A stretch of 55,124 bases of DNA from Pezizomycotina sp. ARF18 (GCA_002224055.1 AZLU01000095.1:1-55124); one strand, 5' to 3'; positions 1-12,717 are shown, counted from the stretch's first letter. Program-made: numbers and translations. Notes: a model not told the origin generated them from the sequence alone.

Positions 1-1067
1 ACGTCTGGAGATCGTGACAGGATATTTTATACTTTTTTTTTTTTTTTTTTTTCATTTTTCATTTTTTGTTTTGTTTAGGAAATACAAGGACCATTTGTCA
101 TACATAAACCGTACCTAAAAGTATACTGTTATGTTTTTTATATATATCAAATGCAAAGTAAAAAGGAAATCGAGAATATATATATATTATGAAGATTTAC
201 GATTGATTTGCTTTCAATTTAGAATATTTGAAGAGATTTGTTTTCTTGTATTCGACAAAGGAAATAAAAAAAATGAGAAAGGACCCTTCCTTACCATGTT
301 CATGAATTCAGCTGTAGACTCTGCTTGCACTCATGGACCAGAGAAAGGGAGTTTTTTTTTTTTTCATCTTTGTTCAATTCTGATGGACGAAAAAGAAATG
401 AAGATAGATCACTTTTGCAAGGGGAAAAAAAAAATTCCGAAAGACTACTGAAACGAGCAAAGCAGAAGAGAAGAAAATGGACGACGACAAAAAATCCCCA
501 TGGAAATGCACAGAATGGTAGGAAAAGAAAAAAAACGGAAACAGTAGTAGTACACAAAAAACCTTGCAACATACACTCCATTTAAAGAAAACGAGAAAAA
601 AAAGAAAGGAAAAGAGGCCTATCTCTCCGGCGTCTTCCCAAACCCTTCTGAAGGCTTGGAAAGGCGTTAGCGTCTACTGTTCGCGTGGCGGATGGTTAGT
701 AGATGCGAAGAGATGTCAAGAAGAGAAAAGTAGAAAAGACAAGAAAAAGAAAAAAAACCACTCTTCCAAAGAAACACCGGATACACAATGATGAAAAAAA
801 AGGTCTCAAGACCTTGAAAAAATCCAGACGATAGGACTAAAGAGACAGCAAAGAGAAAAGAAAAATGTTTAAAAATAAACAGTTAACCACACCAATGCAG
901 TGTAACGGCCGTCAGATTCAAAGGAAGACGGAATGGAGGGAAGGGGCATCGGCCGTTAAAGGGGAGAAAAATAGAACCGCAAAAGGGGGGGGGGGGAATT
1001 GAAATGAAAATAGATTAATAACAAAGGAAATGGAAATAACCGGATAGGCAGTCTGGTCGTGTTTTAT
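1..1067. other. Gene-free, purine-rich stretch
   Basis: This stretch is A/G-rich with a 20-nt poly(T) near its left end and a run of 12 G at 985-996. The short open frames here encode Lys/Arg/Glu- or Phe-rich strings explained by base composition. I see no conserved protein segment, RNA gene or repeat family. Confidence 0.6.
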
Positions 1068-1421
1068 TTATCGCCGACGACTTCGGCGTAATTGTTTCGT
1101 TCTCCTCTGCGTGTGGGTTCCAGTCGGCCCCTGCCGCTTCCCGTAAGTCCCTCGCGCTTCTGCCTCTCCGGACTCCGGATGAGGCCTACTTCGCCGCTCG
1201 CTACCAATAACCTCCACCGGTCGCCGACGCTTAAAACCGTCCCTTCCGAAGCGTTTCGCGATTTCCGCCTTGTCTTGATCTGTCAGCTTAAGCTTCGCAA
1301 ACACCATGTCTACGAGCTGCTTGTCCTCCTCTACTGTCAGTCGGCCCCAGGCTCCTGGGCGTCGATGATATGCGCCGCGATTTCGGCCCGCGGATCGCGA
1401 CCGCTTCGGCGACAGAACCCG
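1068..1421 (-). CDS. Possible Myb/helix-turn-helix-like protein, C-terminal fragment
   Basis: An open frame without a clear start runs from a stop near 1422 to a stop at 1068. Its centre reads like a Myb/SANT-type DNA-binding segment: a Gly-Ala-Trp, then LTVEEDKQLVDMVFAKLKLT, then EIAKRFGRDGFKRR. Just after KRR another frame continues plausibly with RWRLLVASGEVGL, which is what a third Myb-like helix followed by a loop would look like, so a frame break near 1215-1225 is likely. The upstream GC-rich block to about 1985 is probably the rest of the gene on the same strand, but its frames are broken and I could not assemble it. The GC content of 1.05-1.98 kb stands out from the AT-rich flanks, which supports coding. 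The family is an inference from one motif; a non-coding GC-rich patch remains possible. Confidence 0.35.
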   Translation of the reverse strand, partial: RVLSPKRSRSAGRNRGAYHRRPGAWGRLTVEEDKQLVDMVFAKLKLTDQDKAEIAKRFGRDGFKRRRPVEVIGSERRSRPHPESGEAEARGTYGKRQGPTGTHTQRRTKQLRRSRRR

Positions 1422-4007
1422 TCACCAAATTCGTCATCCTCCTCCGCTCGGTCTGTTGCGGCCTGTCATAACAGAATCCATTCCTAAGGGAAGCGGCGGA
1501 GCTCGCTGGCGTCTGAATCGCCCGCGTTACGAACGGGTCGTCCGCGAGGACGGATTCCCCGTTTCGTCTCCGCTTGTTATTTCTCGTTACTACTGTGCAT
1601 GTGTACCTGCTCGCGGCGTCGGCGTTATCTGTCGGCACCGCCGCAGCACCGGGTAGCCAAGGCGTGCAAGGGGTGGCGCCTTGTCGGTTTGAACGGGGTT
1701 TTTGGCGTTGGAATGCTGGATGATCCGGATGGCGACGGAGTCGCCGGGGAAATGCTATGGGAGGGCATTTTGTAACGGATTTCGGTGTCTTTTCGAGGGA
1801 GATGATCTGATGGAGGGCCTTACACGACGACCGACGGCGTCGCCGGGGCAAAGCCAGGCCCAGCCCAACGAAGTTCCCGATATCCTTCCCGTGTCTTTGC
1901 GATGCCTGAGACTGTAATCTCGAGGAGCGCGCACCCTACTAACCCTGAAGGCGTTCTCGCATGGGAGAACGGAGGGAAGCAACATTGTAAAAGTTTTCGC
2001 GCGATAATTCCCGGATAACGATCGATGATGTTTATTTTTTTTTTAAACCCTTTGAATCCTTCTCTTTTCTAATATTTTATATGCCGTTGAATTCTTCCTC
2101 CCGCGATCAACCAAAGCCTCCAAATCGAATCACTTTCTCTTCCTATATATATCTCCTGAACCCTTATCGTTTATTTACTTAGCTTTTTTGTGTTTTGTTT
2201 TGATTGTTGAGAATTTTTGTGATGAGGGGGTTTTTGGAACGATGGTGCGAAATGAGTCGATTTTGTTTTTTTCCACCTTCGCTCGGTTGTTCTTTGACGC
2301 CTCGTCCCCTCAAATGTTCGCCGAAAAGGATCGCTCAACCAGATGTATTCGAATCCTCGTATGTCCTTTTAATGAGTTTGCGATGCGAATGTACCTGTCG
2401 GACCTGAAGGGATGGATGATGTGGACGAAGGAAGTTTTGATCAAGTAACGATGGGGAATGAAACGGTCGAAATTATTTGGGGATGATAAAAGAGTAATAA
2501 AAAATATATATTAAAAGTGGAAAGGAAATTGAAAATGAGGGGGGGAGGGAAAGGAGGGAGAAAAGATAGAGGGAAAGAGTGATTGATTATTTCGGGGCGA
2601 GAGGAATTGTTAAGGGGGAAAGTGGGCGAGCGTATTCCCCCTCGGGAGCAAGGAGGGAAATAATTATTATTATTTAGTAGCCAAAAACTATTTAAATATT
2701 CAAATAAGAAATTTATAAATTATAACACACACACACACTCAAATCCTAAGGAAAAGCAAAGGAATTTGCCCCACTTTACTTAGCCCACCGCCCACTTCCT
2801 ATCAACCTAACCCGAATCCAGAAAACACCACTCTGCCTTCTTTGGGACTCTTCGAAAAGGGAATACGCGTGTGAATTTTGGCCTAAGTGTTTACCGCCCA
2901 AGAAAGGGTCTCCACCGCTCTTGAGAGTTCCTCAATTTCATTCTGTTTTTTTGCTCAAGAGCTCAACATCATTAGAGGTCAGAACCAACACGAAGGAAGG
3001 AGAAACGATTTCATGTCTTTGTTTTTGAAGCCAGTAGCCATCGTGAGACGCGTCAGTTACGTGCTAAAAATGGGAATTGCGAAGGAAAAGGAACATTGAT
3101 ATGGCAATCATAGGTTCGTTTGGTACCATTTCCGCGCCCAGACCCTGAATCCTAGAGAATAAACAAGGTACCAACAAAATCCTCAAGAAGGAAAGAGGGG
3201 CCAGAGATGGATAACAACGGAAAGAATATCGTCAAAGCGAGAAGAGAAAGGGGAGGGTAAAAAAAGTGCAACTTCGACCACGACCACCATCATTGAAGCG
3301 AATCATACGTTTATGTCATGTCTCTCACTGCGAAAAGCTACGAGGATCCCTAGCTAATGATTTGCGATCTATTTGCTAAGATCATTCGTAGGTACGGCGC
3401 TGTACATACATCGCGAGCCTCATAGGGTTCTCGTGTGTGTATGTACTTTCCATTGCACATTCGTCTCTCCTACGAACCAGAAGAGAGAAAGAAAAACTTT
3501 GAGGATCATCCACCACTTCTCCGATTGCTCAAGGCAGCCAGGAACAGGTTCGTTTGACGAGCGCATGTAGATTCCGTAGGCAAAAAGTCCGATTCCCAGC
3601 TTCCTATTTCTGACGTCAAAAATTGGGGGGGACAACAAAACGGGCTGCTGACCCTTCCTTATTCGCGAAGGAGGATTTTCATCCCATCTTTTTTTTTTGT
3701 GTTCGGAATTTGAGATTCCGTAAATAGCAACCAATTCCTTTTATTATTTTCCGTTTTTTTTGGTTGTTTTGATTTCGCTTAGGAAAAACGACGCGTTTTA
3801 TTTTTCACAATTGCAGAATCGGGCAATATTCGATTCTCTACGCGTTGTAACACGTTTTTTTTCTGTCTTTTGCTCTGCCCTCCCTCTCAGCCGTACAGGC
3901 AATCAGATTCGTTATTATCCTTCGTCGTGTGACCTGTCAAAGCCACAGGCGGTTTCAAATTAAACAACTCCTCAACGGCGAGATATCGATAAAGGTTACG
4001 TCTCCCT

Positions 4008-4043
<36 letters not shown>

Positions 4044-5249
4044 GATTCATTCGAGTTCATAAAAATACACAGGGTTCCTTGATTGTAGGAGTTGATGAGG
4101 AATAAAGAAAGAAAGGGGAAAGTTTTTGTGGAAAGGTTGCGCCGTTGGTGGTTCGCGTGAGAGAGGCGAAGAAACCACTGTCGCGCAAGTACACGAAGAT
4201 ACTGGTGGGCTCAGGGAATATTTTTGTACCATTGCCTCCTACGGCGATTTCTACACGAGGCTAATGAATAAACTTTCTTTTTTTTTTTTTTTTTTTTTTC
4301 GTACGATACAACCGTGGACGACCGGATTTGTATGCTTACTCGATGTGGGTGATTTGGTGGATTTGCTTATTGACTACGCGAGCTTGCTGTTTCTTACTAT
4401 ACTGGCTGTAAGTCTTGAGGGAGTATAATATCACTACCGCTGTTTCTGTTTGGTAATTATAAAACGGAAAAAAAAAGAAAGAAACTTGGAAGAATAAAAT
4501 TGCGAGGGAAAATATAGATATATTAGTAAATTATGACGTCGAAGGAAAAGAAGTTTTCGTCAGTAGCAATATATATTGCCCGAGTAAATCAGTGACGCCA
4601 CGTTTTTTGTTATCTTTAGAGATAGACGGGGCGCGCATCTCATCTCCTGCAGGAACAGTACGATTACGGCTGGCCAATCTGACGCGCCCGATAAAGAAAT
4701 GACGAAATTTTTTTTTTTCGCGTATCAAGCAAAGAAGAGGACGCTAGAATCTCAAATATTTTATACAGCTATTGCTTTATAATATTTAAAATGAAACACC
4801 GTAGAGAAAGAATACATTTCCATTTTATCTGCCGCACCCAAAAAAAAGAAAAAAAAAAAAGAAACAAACAAATATGCTCAATAATATATATGAAGGAAAA
4901 GCCGTGGAACCTAGTAGAGTAGAGTGGATAATATACAGGTAGATTAACAAGAAGAGAAAAGGAAGGAGGAAGTCGAAATGGCAACGCACTATCGATAAAT
5001 ACCGATCACGTGCAGAGGTGAAGAAGGGAAGTATAGCTGGAATAGAAAAAGGCGCCTAGGTATTAAGTATATACGAATAAGAGATGTAGGGAAGTTTCAT
5101 ATATAATCTTAATGATAAAAGTGTAGGAGATGTGAAGCAAGGAGAGAGGGAGAAGGGGGCCTGGCCGGTAAAAGATGATCGTCCTTCACCGACTTAGTGA
5201 TAATATACAGCAGGGAGTATATTCGAAATATGATATTGGTTCCTTTTCT
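1422..5249. other. Mostly intergenic; 1.4-2.0 kb may be the 5' part of the minus-strand gene
   Basis: The part from 1422 to about 1985 is GC-rich and probably belongs to the preceding minus-strand gene. From 2.0 kb to the end of RIM1 I see only AT-rich sequence with poly(T) and poly(A) runs, a short CA repeat near 2725-2740, and short frames without conserved segments. No RNA gene was recognised. Confidence 0.5.
4011..4042. repeat. Poly(T) run, 32 nt
   Basis: An uninterrupted run of 32 T in intergenic DNA. It is one of six runs of 29-33 nt in this window. Confidence 0.95.
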
Positions 5250-6012
5250 TTACTCCGAGCCGTCGCCGGGCATCTCTTCTGCTTCTCTAGGCGGCAACTT
5301 CAGAAGCCTCATAGTGTCTGAGAAAGAGAAGTTAAAAGTTAACAGGGGTGTATTTATCAGAAAAGATCGGACGAAAAAAAATTTTGTGTTCACAAAACTG
5401 TCATAACAAAATTCCGGGAAGTATATACCTTGAATGATGTTCACACTCTTGGTTGGGGCTCCGGATTTGTCAGTATATGACTCCATTCGTAGCTCGCCGT
5501 CGACGTAGACCAGATTCCTGTTGATCGTTGAAGATGGGTGTTAGCAGGCGTTGTTCAGGACACGGAGGCACTGTTTAAAGAGAGTTTTATTCTCTTTTTT
5601 GCAAAGAAAAACAAAAAAAATTATTTTTTTTTCCTTCGACAAAACAACGGGTGTCAAATGAAGCAACTCCAGTCTCCTAGCCAGGCCTTTATTTACCAAC
5701 CGAAAACCAGCAAAAGACCCAAAGCTTGCTCCGACGAAAAATATTCTCTTACCCTTTGCGCAGTAATTCGGACGCAACCCTGACTTGATTCTCGCCGAAA
5801 ACCGTAACACGGTACCAGCTCGTGGTTTCCTCGCCCTTGATCTTCTGGTTTACGGCAACAGAGTAGGACATAACGCCCGGATTAACTATATCCTCTTGGA
5901 TCCATCCGATCCTTCCAATGATCGAAGCTTTAGCTAGCGAGTTGATGCTTCGCTGTTGAAAGGCAGGAGCGGCCGCGCGGGCAATAGGTTTGAAGAGACG
6001 AGCGGACAACAT
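5250..6012 (-). CDS. RIM1: Mitochondrial single-stranded DNA-binding protein Rim1
   Basis: This is the mitochondrial OB-fold SSB that coats single-stranded mtDNA during replication. Three exons join cleanly: 6012-5753, 5517-5429 and 5317-5250, giving 138 residues, the usual length for fungal Rim1. The N-terminus (MLSARLFKPIARAAAPAFQQ) is a basic, Ser/Ala-rich mitochondrial leader. The SSB fold follows: ASIIGRIGWIQED, then NPGVMSYSVAVNQK, then TSWYRVTVFGENQ, then, across intron 1, LLRKGNLVYVDGELRMESY. The C-terminus MRLLKLPPREAEEMPGDGSE is short and acidic. Splice sites are canonical (GTAAGA donor; CAG and TCAG acceptors). No frame break is needed, which is unusual in this window. RIM1 stands alone, about 3 kb from its upstream neighbour. 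Confidence 0.9.
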
Positions 6013-7989
6013 TGTTTATCCTTTTAGATTTGTATGTGTGTATGGCTTCGTTGTCTTCTGTTTAATTGGTCGTCGACTGAGCTTGAAATGTTGGTTGTGA
6101 ACGGATTTAGTTGATGTCCAATTAGATATTTAAAAAAAAAAAAAAAAACTTAAGATTTTTCTGCCGCAATTTTCCAGCTTGAGCCTTGAGAGATGACTAA
6201 GCCATACGCCAAGACACGTCCCCAGAAATATCACGTTCCACAAGAAAAAAAGAAAGAAAAAACTTTTTTTTTTTTCCTGGTTTTCTGTTTTTAAAAAAGA
6301 AAAGAAATAAAAACAAACGGAGCTATTAAAAAGAAAGAAACAAAATCCCTCAGATGATCAAGAAACGCCTTCCTTCGAATCTCAAACATTCACACTGTGC
6401 CTCTTTTTGTATTCCACCTATTCGAAGATGCATCTTTCCAAAGTATCACAAAAAAAAAAATAAGACGCACTAATTTTAGTATTACGACACTCAATATATA
6501 AATCTCTGGTATTTACAAACGTCATAGCGTTGGCTGTGGGCGTTTCTTGTTAATTTTAAAATGAAAAGTTTGCACCAACTACCTAGTATACGAGGCAGAA
6601 ATACTTGTCGCTTACCACCACACACAAAACATGCTCCTTGAACTATTGGAAGAGATTTCAGTTCCCGACGCGAGGAGAAACAAATTATTCATTTGCCTTA
6701 CAAGTTACATCTTCCTCAGCTTCTATTAATCGAAGTTCTCACCCGATCAAGTATTGTTGCCCACCGTTTACAAGCCGACATGATACTTATTCTTCCATTA
6801 TTTATTTATTTCTTTATTTTTAAATTAAATTCGGACTAATACGTTAGATCATGTTGTTCGCAGAATTTATTCTGCTCTTCTGGGTTGCTTGAAAGGTAAA
6901 CCGTTAAAACTGGACGACTCGAGAACGGCTGGCTCCCGTCTAGTTAACTTGGAATCTCTCTCATGAATTTAAGCTATTGGGAAGATGTAGCCGACTTACT
7001 GTCGTTGAGCGGTGAGGACAGCCATGAATATTGGCAGTAATCGTTCCTTATCAAAGTTTCCATACACAGAGCTTTCGTGAGTTCGAGAATTCTTCGCTGT
7101 GGGTCTCCTCGTATCGGCTCTCCCCGTACAATACCGGTATACGCGCATAGATCTATCTCTCCTAATAAGCGATAGTGAACAGGGACTATTGCTTGAGTGC
7201 GAGTTTATGCGCTGCGCTGGCGGCGACGGAATAGCATAATAACGATAAAAATATCCCCGTACTCCGTACTATACTCCGGACATGTGTCGGTTTTTATTCT
7301 GTGTTAGAATTGAATCGGATTGAGACATCTCTTGATTACAGGCGTGCGCTGCAGCAGGCTGAAAGAAGAGCGACAGGAAACTCAAATAACATGTACCTTA
7401 TCACGCCTATTTCGGTTACAACGACCGTTACTGGAAGGATACCATCCCAGGGCGGGGCCCGGAGGAATAATAAGAGCTATTCGTTTTTACCCTCGCAAGT
7501 GCGCACAAAAAATCCATTCGGTTTTCCATAGAATAACCCACCCGGAGGGATGCAATGTGTTGAGTGTGCAGATCCACCCCGCAGGGGCCCAGAGCTAGAG
7601 GCGAAAGTTCTAAAAAAAAAAAAAAAAAAAGGGCAAAAAAGGAAAGAAATTGAAAAGCAATAAGCAATAAGCAGCCGAAATGCCCCTTATCCGACCACTC
7701 TTGCTATCTCAAACCGAAGAAGAAATAAAATAAAAACCCATTTTTTAAAATTAACACACCAAAAAATAGGAACCTTTTTCGTCCTCTCGCCTCCAAATTA
7801 CTCCATCGCAATTTACTCGATCGCGCAGCTCCTCCTGCCATTGGATACCTCGCTCCTTATTGCTTTTTGATTAAATCTGTTTTGAGGACGGTTTACTCCC
7901 CGATGTTCCGCTACCCTGTATTTCGTGGAGCACGTACCCATTTTTTCCAGTCCAATCTTCCTCCTCGAACTATCGCAGGAATTACTTAT

Positions 7990-8082
7990 CGCCAATTATA
8001 CTGAGATATAGGCTGTAGCTGTATACATCTATCACGCTTAATCACACTTCTTGCCCAATAATTTACAAAATATATACTCGAT
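7990..8082 (+). repeat. Direct repeat, copy 1 (about 93 bp)
   Basis: This segment is repeated in the same orientation at 8227-8315. The shared core, from GGCTGTAGCTGTATACATCT onward, runs through ATCACGCTTAATCACACTTCTTG with no mismatch. The ends differ by small gaps (for example GCCCAATAATTTACAAAATATATACTCGAT against GCC-AATAATTTAACAAATAATACTCGAT). Confidence 0.9.
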
Positions 8083-8226
8083 ATTGCAATAATGATACAA
8101 CCGTTTTATTAAAATTAAACCACTGCTGTGTACCCTCACAATCTATATAATGCTATTGATTAGTTTGAAGTAGCGCGCCATCAGCTGCCGGTGATAGTGC
8201 TTGCGAAATCTGACTCCCGGACTATC

Positions 8227-8315
8227 CGCCAATTATACTGGATTAGGCTGTAGCTGTATACATCTATCACGCTTAATCACACTTCTTGCCAATAATTTAA
8301 CAAATAATACTCGAT
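8227..8315 (+). repeat. Direct repeat, copy 2 (about 89 bp)
   Basis: Second copy of the repeat at 7990-8082; the copy starts are 237 bp apart. The two copies are nearly identical in the middle and differ mainly by single-base gaps. The DNA between and outside the copies is not similar. Confidence 0.9.
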
Positions 8316-9071
8316 TTGGCTCTTCCACTCCTTCAATTTTACCGTTTCTTGCTATTCCTGTCGCCTGGGCTTTTGATTTGACTTCGCAACTTTGATTTAT
8401 TCATTGTGACGACCCCGACTTCGCATCTTCGACACAATCAATGGAAATTAGCTTACGAGAGTGAATTCCTGCAAGCCTCTCGTTGAGCGCCAACTAAAAT
8501 CGGTCCTGCTGAATTGACTGAAAAAGCGCACCGGTTCGGTCGAGTCGCCTTTTTGGAACGGGGAAGAGATTCCCCTTCCTCCCCGTGTCACCACGTGGAG
8601 TGGTCTGCAAACGTCTTCTCATTTTCCTTTGTGACCCTGTTTCTTGAAGCAGTTCTATTTTCCTCCCCTTGACCCAGATGTGTAACCATTTGTAGGAATA
8701 CTCTTTTTCTTTTATACAGTCTGTCGTTACGTATACTTATTCCTAATAGTCGCTCGTTAAACCACGCTCGTCTTCCTCCCCGTTATTCGTCTTCGCTTTC
8801 TTTATTTTTATTTATTCTTTTTTTGTTCCTCGGCTTCCTTTCCGTTCCTTTTTGCATTCTTTTCCTCCTGTTTCTTTTTTGCAGCACTCAGTAAACACTT
8901 TTAACTAGATCAGTGGTGGCCTATATATCAAGGCCTTGGGTATTCTTACACCGGTTGGATCTATTTTCCCTACAGTCGACAAGTTGTTACTTTTTTCAAA
9001 AAAAATAAAATTCAAAGGGAAAAAAAAAAAAAAAAAAAAAAAAGAACGACGAAAATTCCGAATATACGACA

Positions 9072-12000
9072 ATGAGGGTGACGGAAATTTTAAAGGCTTT
9101 GGTTGTCGTCGGGCTTGGATTAAATTCCGTGTCGGGGTCTGTATTGCTTGTGCGGCAGGAGAAGCAAAGTTCTAGTCGGCCTGCGTTGGCTTCAACATCG
9201 CAAGTCTCCCAAGTTAGTCTAGCTGCTAATACAGTCAAGGCTCCGGCACCTACGTCGCCACCATCACCGATTCCTTCAGCATCTTCCAAGCAGAACTTGC
9301 CTGCTACAACGAATGATACGCCTGCAGAATCATTACACCTCTAACGACAAGTCTGCCGTCTCCTACGCAAAGCAGTGTCGGACGCACGAGCCGAAGGTCT
9401 CGGGAAATGCAACGTTGGATGACCTACCGCTAGTGTAACAGGTCCTCTAGATACCTCAGTTCCAGTTCCATCCGGATTCAACACTGGGAATAGTATGTTG
9501 TGTTTCTTCCCTGATTTTATTATACAAATACCGCCTCATTCCAGTGTTTGAGACAGCCCGTAAGACATGCTGACGGTTAATTTCCCAGCGACCGTTCCAC
9601 TGGATCCTAATGGTTTACCATTCACGCCCGCAATCACCCTGGAATGGCTGTTGCAGGAGTTCTTCTCCTCATAACGGGAATACCATATACTCTCGTGGGA
9701 GTCCGATATCGAATGTACGAACGATTCAATAGAAAAAAAAAAACTCTTACCTGATTTATCTGGAATTTGTTCTAGAAGTGACTGACAAAATCCCAGGGTC
9801 CATATTTTCCTGTCAACATGTTATTTGACATCTCTAAGCGTTGCGGTTCTCATTATATACGTGATGAACCCTCCAGTGTCGAACGCTCTGCAGGGAGGTT
9901 ATTTGGTGGCATGTGTATTTACTGGTCTTCTCCTTGGAGGTTTAGCAACGGTCTTCCCGGAGATTTTGGAATCTATGGGCGCGCTGCTTGTGGTTTCTGT
10001 CTATCAATGTGGCGTAAGTTTTTAACTCGTTTCGGTACTTCTAGATTCTCGTGTTATAATTTGCTAATCTTTTTTTTCTGGATTCAGTTCTTACCCTAAA
10101 GCCCGATGGGCTCATTAGTACCGTCATAGGGAAAGTTGTGTTTATATTATGCCTGAGCCTCCTGCATGGTCTCCGGCCTTTCTTAGTATTTGAAACGCGG
10201 AGGTTTAATATTCGGTATCTCTTTTGGCGGAGCAACGGTATTATTCTGGGAATGACTGTTTCTCGAGAGCCGGAATGAAGGAGTTTTGGTTATATATATG
10301 GGGTAAGTTTCTTATTTTATTTTATTCTATTTTTTCGGTGCAATGGATTTGCTCACAAATTGGCTTCTACTCTTTGTTTCTAGCTCTGAACGATAATATC
10401 TTCCCATTGGGCAGGGATCATTTCCCTCATACACGTGGAATTCGTGTAGAAATCGCGGCGATAATCATTATCACCCTTATCGGTATCGTGTCTCAGTCCA
10501 AGTTATGGCGTCTTATCCAAGAGCGCGGTGAAGATTGGCGTGAGGAATGGCGCAACGGCTTTAGGAGCAAGCGACGACCTGTATCTTCAAGAGAGGCGAG
10601 GAACGAGCGAAGCGTAGAACCGAAAGAAGAAACGTCTCAACGCGACACAGTTCGGTGGGAGGATGCCCGTTACAGTAGGATGCCGTCCACGACAGAAATC
10701 GATCAACTGAACTCAGAGCTCCCTAGTCGGAGGAACAGCAAGAGACCACTATCCGATATGGTACGTAGCCGGGATTCCGGACTTGGCTCAGACGATGCCC
10801 GAAAGAGTAGCGTGGGGGACCTGAATACGCCAAACCGTTCTTCTAGAAACGTCAATATCCCATGCTAGAATTGGACTTCAGCGGTTCTAGATCAAGGCAA
10901 CCATCACCGGCTCCATCGTCGCGGAGAAAGCGCAACTCTAACGTGAAGGTGAAGATGAAATTGAGGAGGTTGCTGAATTCGAGTCTTTCGCTTGCCCTGG
11001 CTCAACTGTTATCACTTTGGACAACCATACTCAACGCTCTTCACATCAAAGCGGGACACACACGATTGTTATTCCAAAGGAGGAGGACGAAGATGACCGA
11101 TCCTCTGTTGCAACAGGCGCTGCATCCGTAACTCCCGTTTCAGCACGCAATTCGAAACATTTTTCAATCCAATCTTTAGGCGATATTATGAAGAATAACA
11201 GGACCATGCGGATGACAATTCCTCGCTTGCAGCAACACTTGACCGGGATGAAAGCTCCGAGGACCATCTCCCGCTAGTCGGGAGTGAGCCTGATCCCAAG
11301 GCCAGACGGACTTCGATGCTTTCCATAGGACATAATAAGCGGTCTTCAATTGCCGAATCTCTGAAGCGCACTCTCTCTGGCAGACGCAATTCAGCGAACA
11401 AGGAATCGCTTTCTACGTCGAATTCTACTAGGCAGGGTTCCAAAGATGAAAAATCGGATTTCTTGAAACCTTTCGATATTGCCTTGCCGTCTTCTCCGTC
11501 TCTCAGTAGTCCGGCATCTCCAACGTTAGATTTGGACGACGAGTTTGCGACTGACATACCGACCATACAGAAACGTCCGGAAAGCCGAGGCTTGAACCGT
11601 CCCGCCGCGCCTTTACGGCAGGAGAGCCTGAAGGACATGAGGCCGCCATCGAGACTTGTCAAGACATTTAGAACATCTGAGTGGGCTAAGCATTTAGAGG
11701 ATGCGGAAGCTCCGGCCGTTGATAATATGGATTACCTTGAATCAAATACTTCAGCAGCAATCGCAGATAACGAAGTCGCAGCTCCAGTCAACTTCGCAGG
11801 GCTCCAGGAGGGTATATCGGCTCCTCACATCCGACCACCCGCCCTATAGTATCCAGAAGCCCTTCAAGGGCCACTATCGTAATTCCTCGCGAACAATCCT
11901 CCACCCACTTCCCAGATCACCAGCAATGCCCAGGTCACCGACTTCACCAACATCACCAACGTCTCCTTCGGTTCCCACTTTGCAAGTGCCCGCAGATTCC

Positions 12001-12717
12001 CTCTCGCCAAGCTTGCGTCAGGCAGCATGTCGCCGCTACCTTCCGCACCACAAGCAGCCGCAATTCGTACGAGCTCAAGTCGTCGTCGACGCCGATTATA
12101 AACGAAGCGATACTCGAATCGCCAGTGAACGAAATGCGCTCATACCGAGACATGGCGCCGACTCCGGTGCCTATGTATGCTGGCGAAATGAGATCAACCC
12201 CGAACCTCCTCGCCTCGCCGCCAGCGATACCAACCTATGCTATGAACTCCAGAAGCACCACACCTTTGCCTCAGCGGGCCCCGTCGGGAGCGAGGCTTCT
12301 CTTGCGGATGACGAAATGTCTAGGAAGAATATGCCAATACAACACAGCGCTATGCGGCGATGACGGCTCAGGAGAATTCCCGAGGCTATCGGGTTCTGGA
12401 TTCCCGAGCCGTCCGAGTACCCGCCAAAGCGCGGCTGAGCAGCAGCGCCAGAAGGCAATGCTACAACAGTGGCGCGATTCGATGCGCCATGACAATATGC
12501 TTGGGCAGTATAGCGTAATGCCATCGAGGACCGCAGGACCGAAATGATTAATGAGCGACAGTTGGCCGCGCAAAACGAGAGGCAGCGTGAGATTGCGGCC
12601 ATTTACAGAGACTCTTATCGCGAAGACCAGATGAAGCAACGCGACATGCAAGAGCTTCACCGTCAAGCTCTACGGAAAATGCAATCCCAAGTTGGAGCAA
12701 AGGCCTCCAAGAAATGA
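9072..12717 (+). CDS. DUF4203 (TM7S3/TM198-like) membrane protein with long cytosolic tail
   Basis: The start gives a clear signal peptide (MRVTEILKALVVVGLGLNSV). A Ser/Thr/Pro-rich, probably glycosylated stalk of about 130 residues follows. Then comes a multi-pass membrane domain of the fungal DUF4203 type: GMAVAGVLLLITGIPYTLVG, VAVLIIYVMNPPVSNALQGG, YLVACVFTGLLLGGLATVFP, GKVVFILCLSLLHGLRPFLV, SRAGMKEFWLYIWALNDNIF, and a last helix GIRVEIAAIIIITLIGIVSQ ending in SKLWRLIQERGED. The tail of about 700 residues is Ser/Pro/Arg-rich and apparently disordered, with an SPT repeat near 11940; its C-terminus is helical and charged (RQREIAAIYRDSYREDQMKQ). Introns are visible at 9493-9588, 10014-10087 and 10303-10383. 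Several one-base frame breaks occur, for example at the CCC of 9637-9639 just before the first membrane helix. The function is unknown in fungi; it probably sits in the plasma membrane or another secretory-pathway membrane. Confidence 0.8.

Larger units (their letters stand above)
6013..9071. other. Gene-free stretch upstream of RIM1 and of the DUF4203 gene
   Basis: About 3 kb between two divergently transcribed genes. It holds poly(A) runs (6131-6148, 7612-7630, 9020-9043), a ~90-bp direct repeat (listed separately) and a T/C-rich tract at about 8780-8880 upstream of the plus-strand gene. No conserved protein or RNA gene was seen. Confidence 0.6.

Noticed and set aside
3420-3734. 104-codon minus-strand open frame
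   Set aside because: It has no conserved segment, no supporting splice context, and AT-rich composition like the flanks.
11186-11662. 158-codon minus-strand open frame
   Set aside because: It lies antisense to the Ser/Arg-rich tail of the DUF4203 gene, and its Ser/Leu-rich content mirrors that tail.
12301-12717. Possible separate small gene at the end of the DUF4203 tail
   Set aside because: The helical segment is continuous with the tail after one frame correction, and no promoter-like gap separates it.
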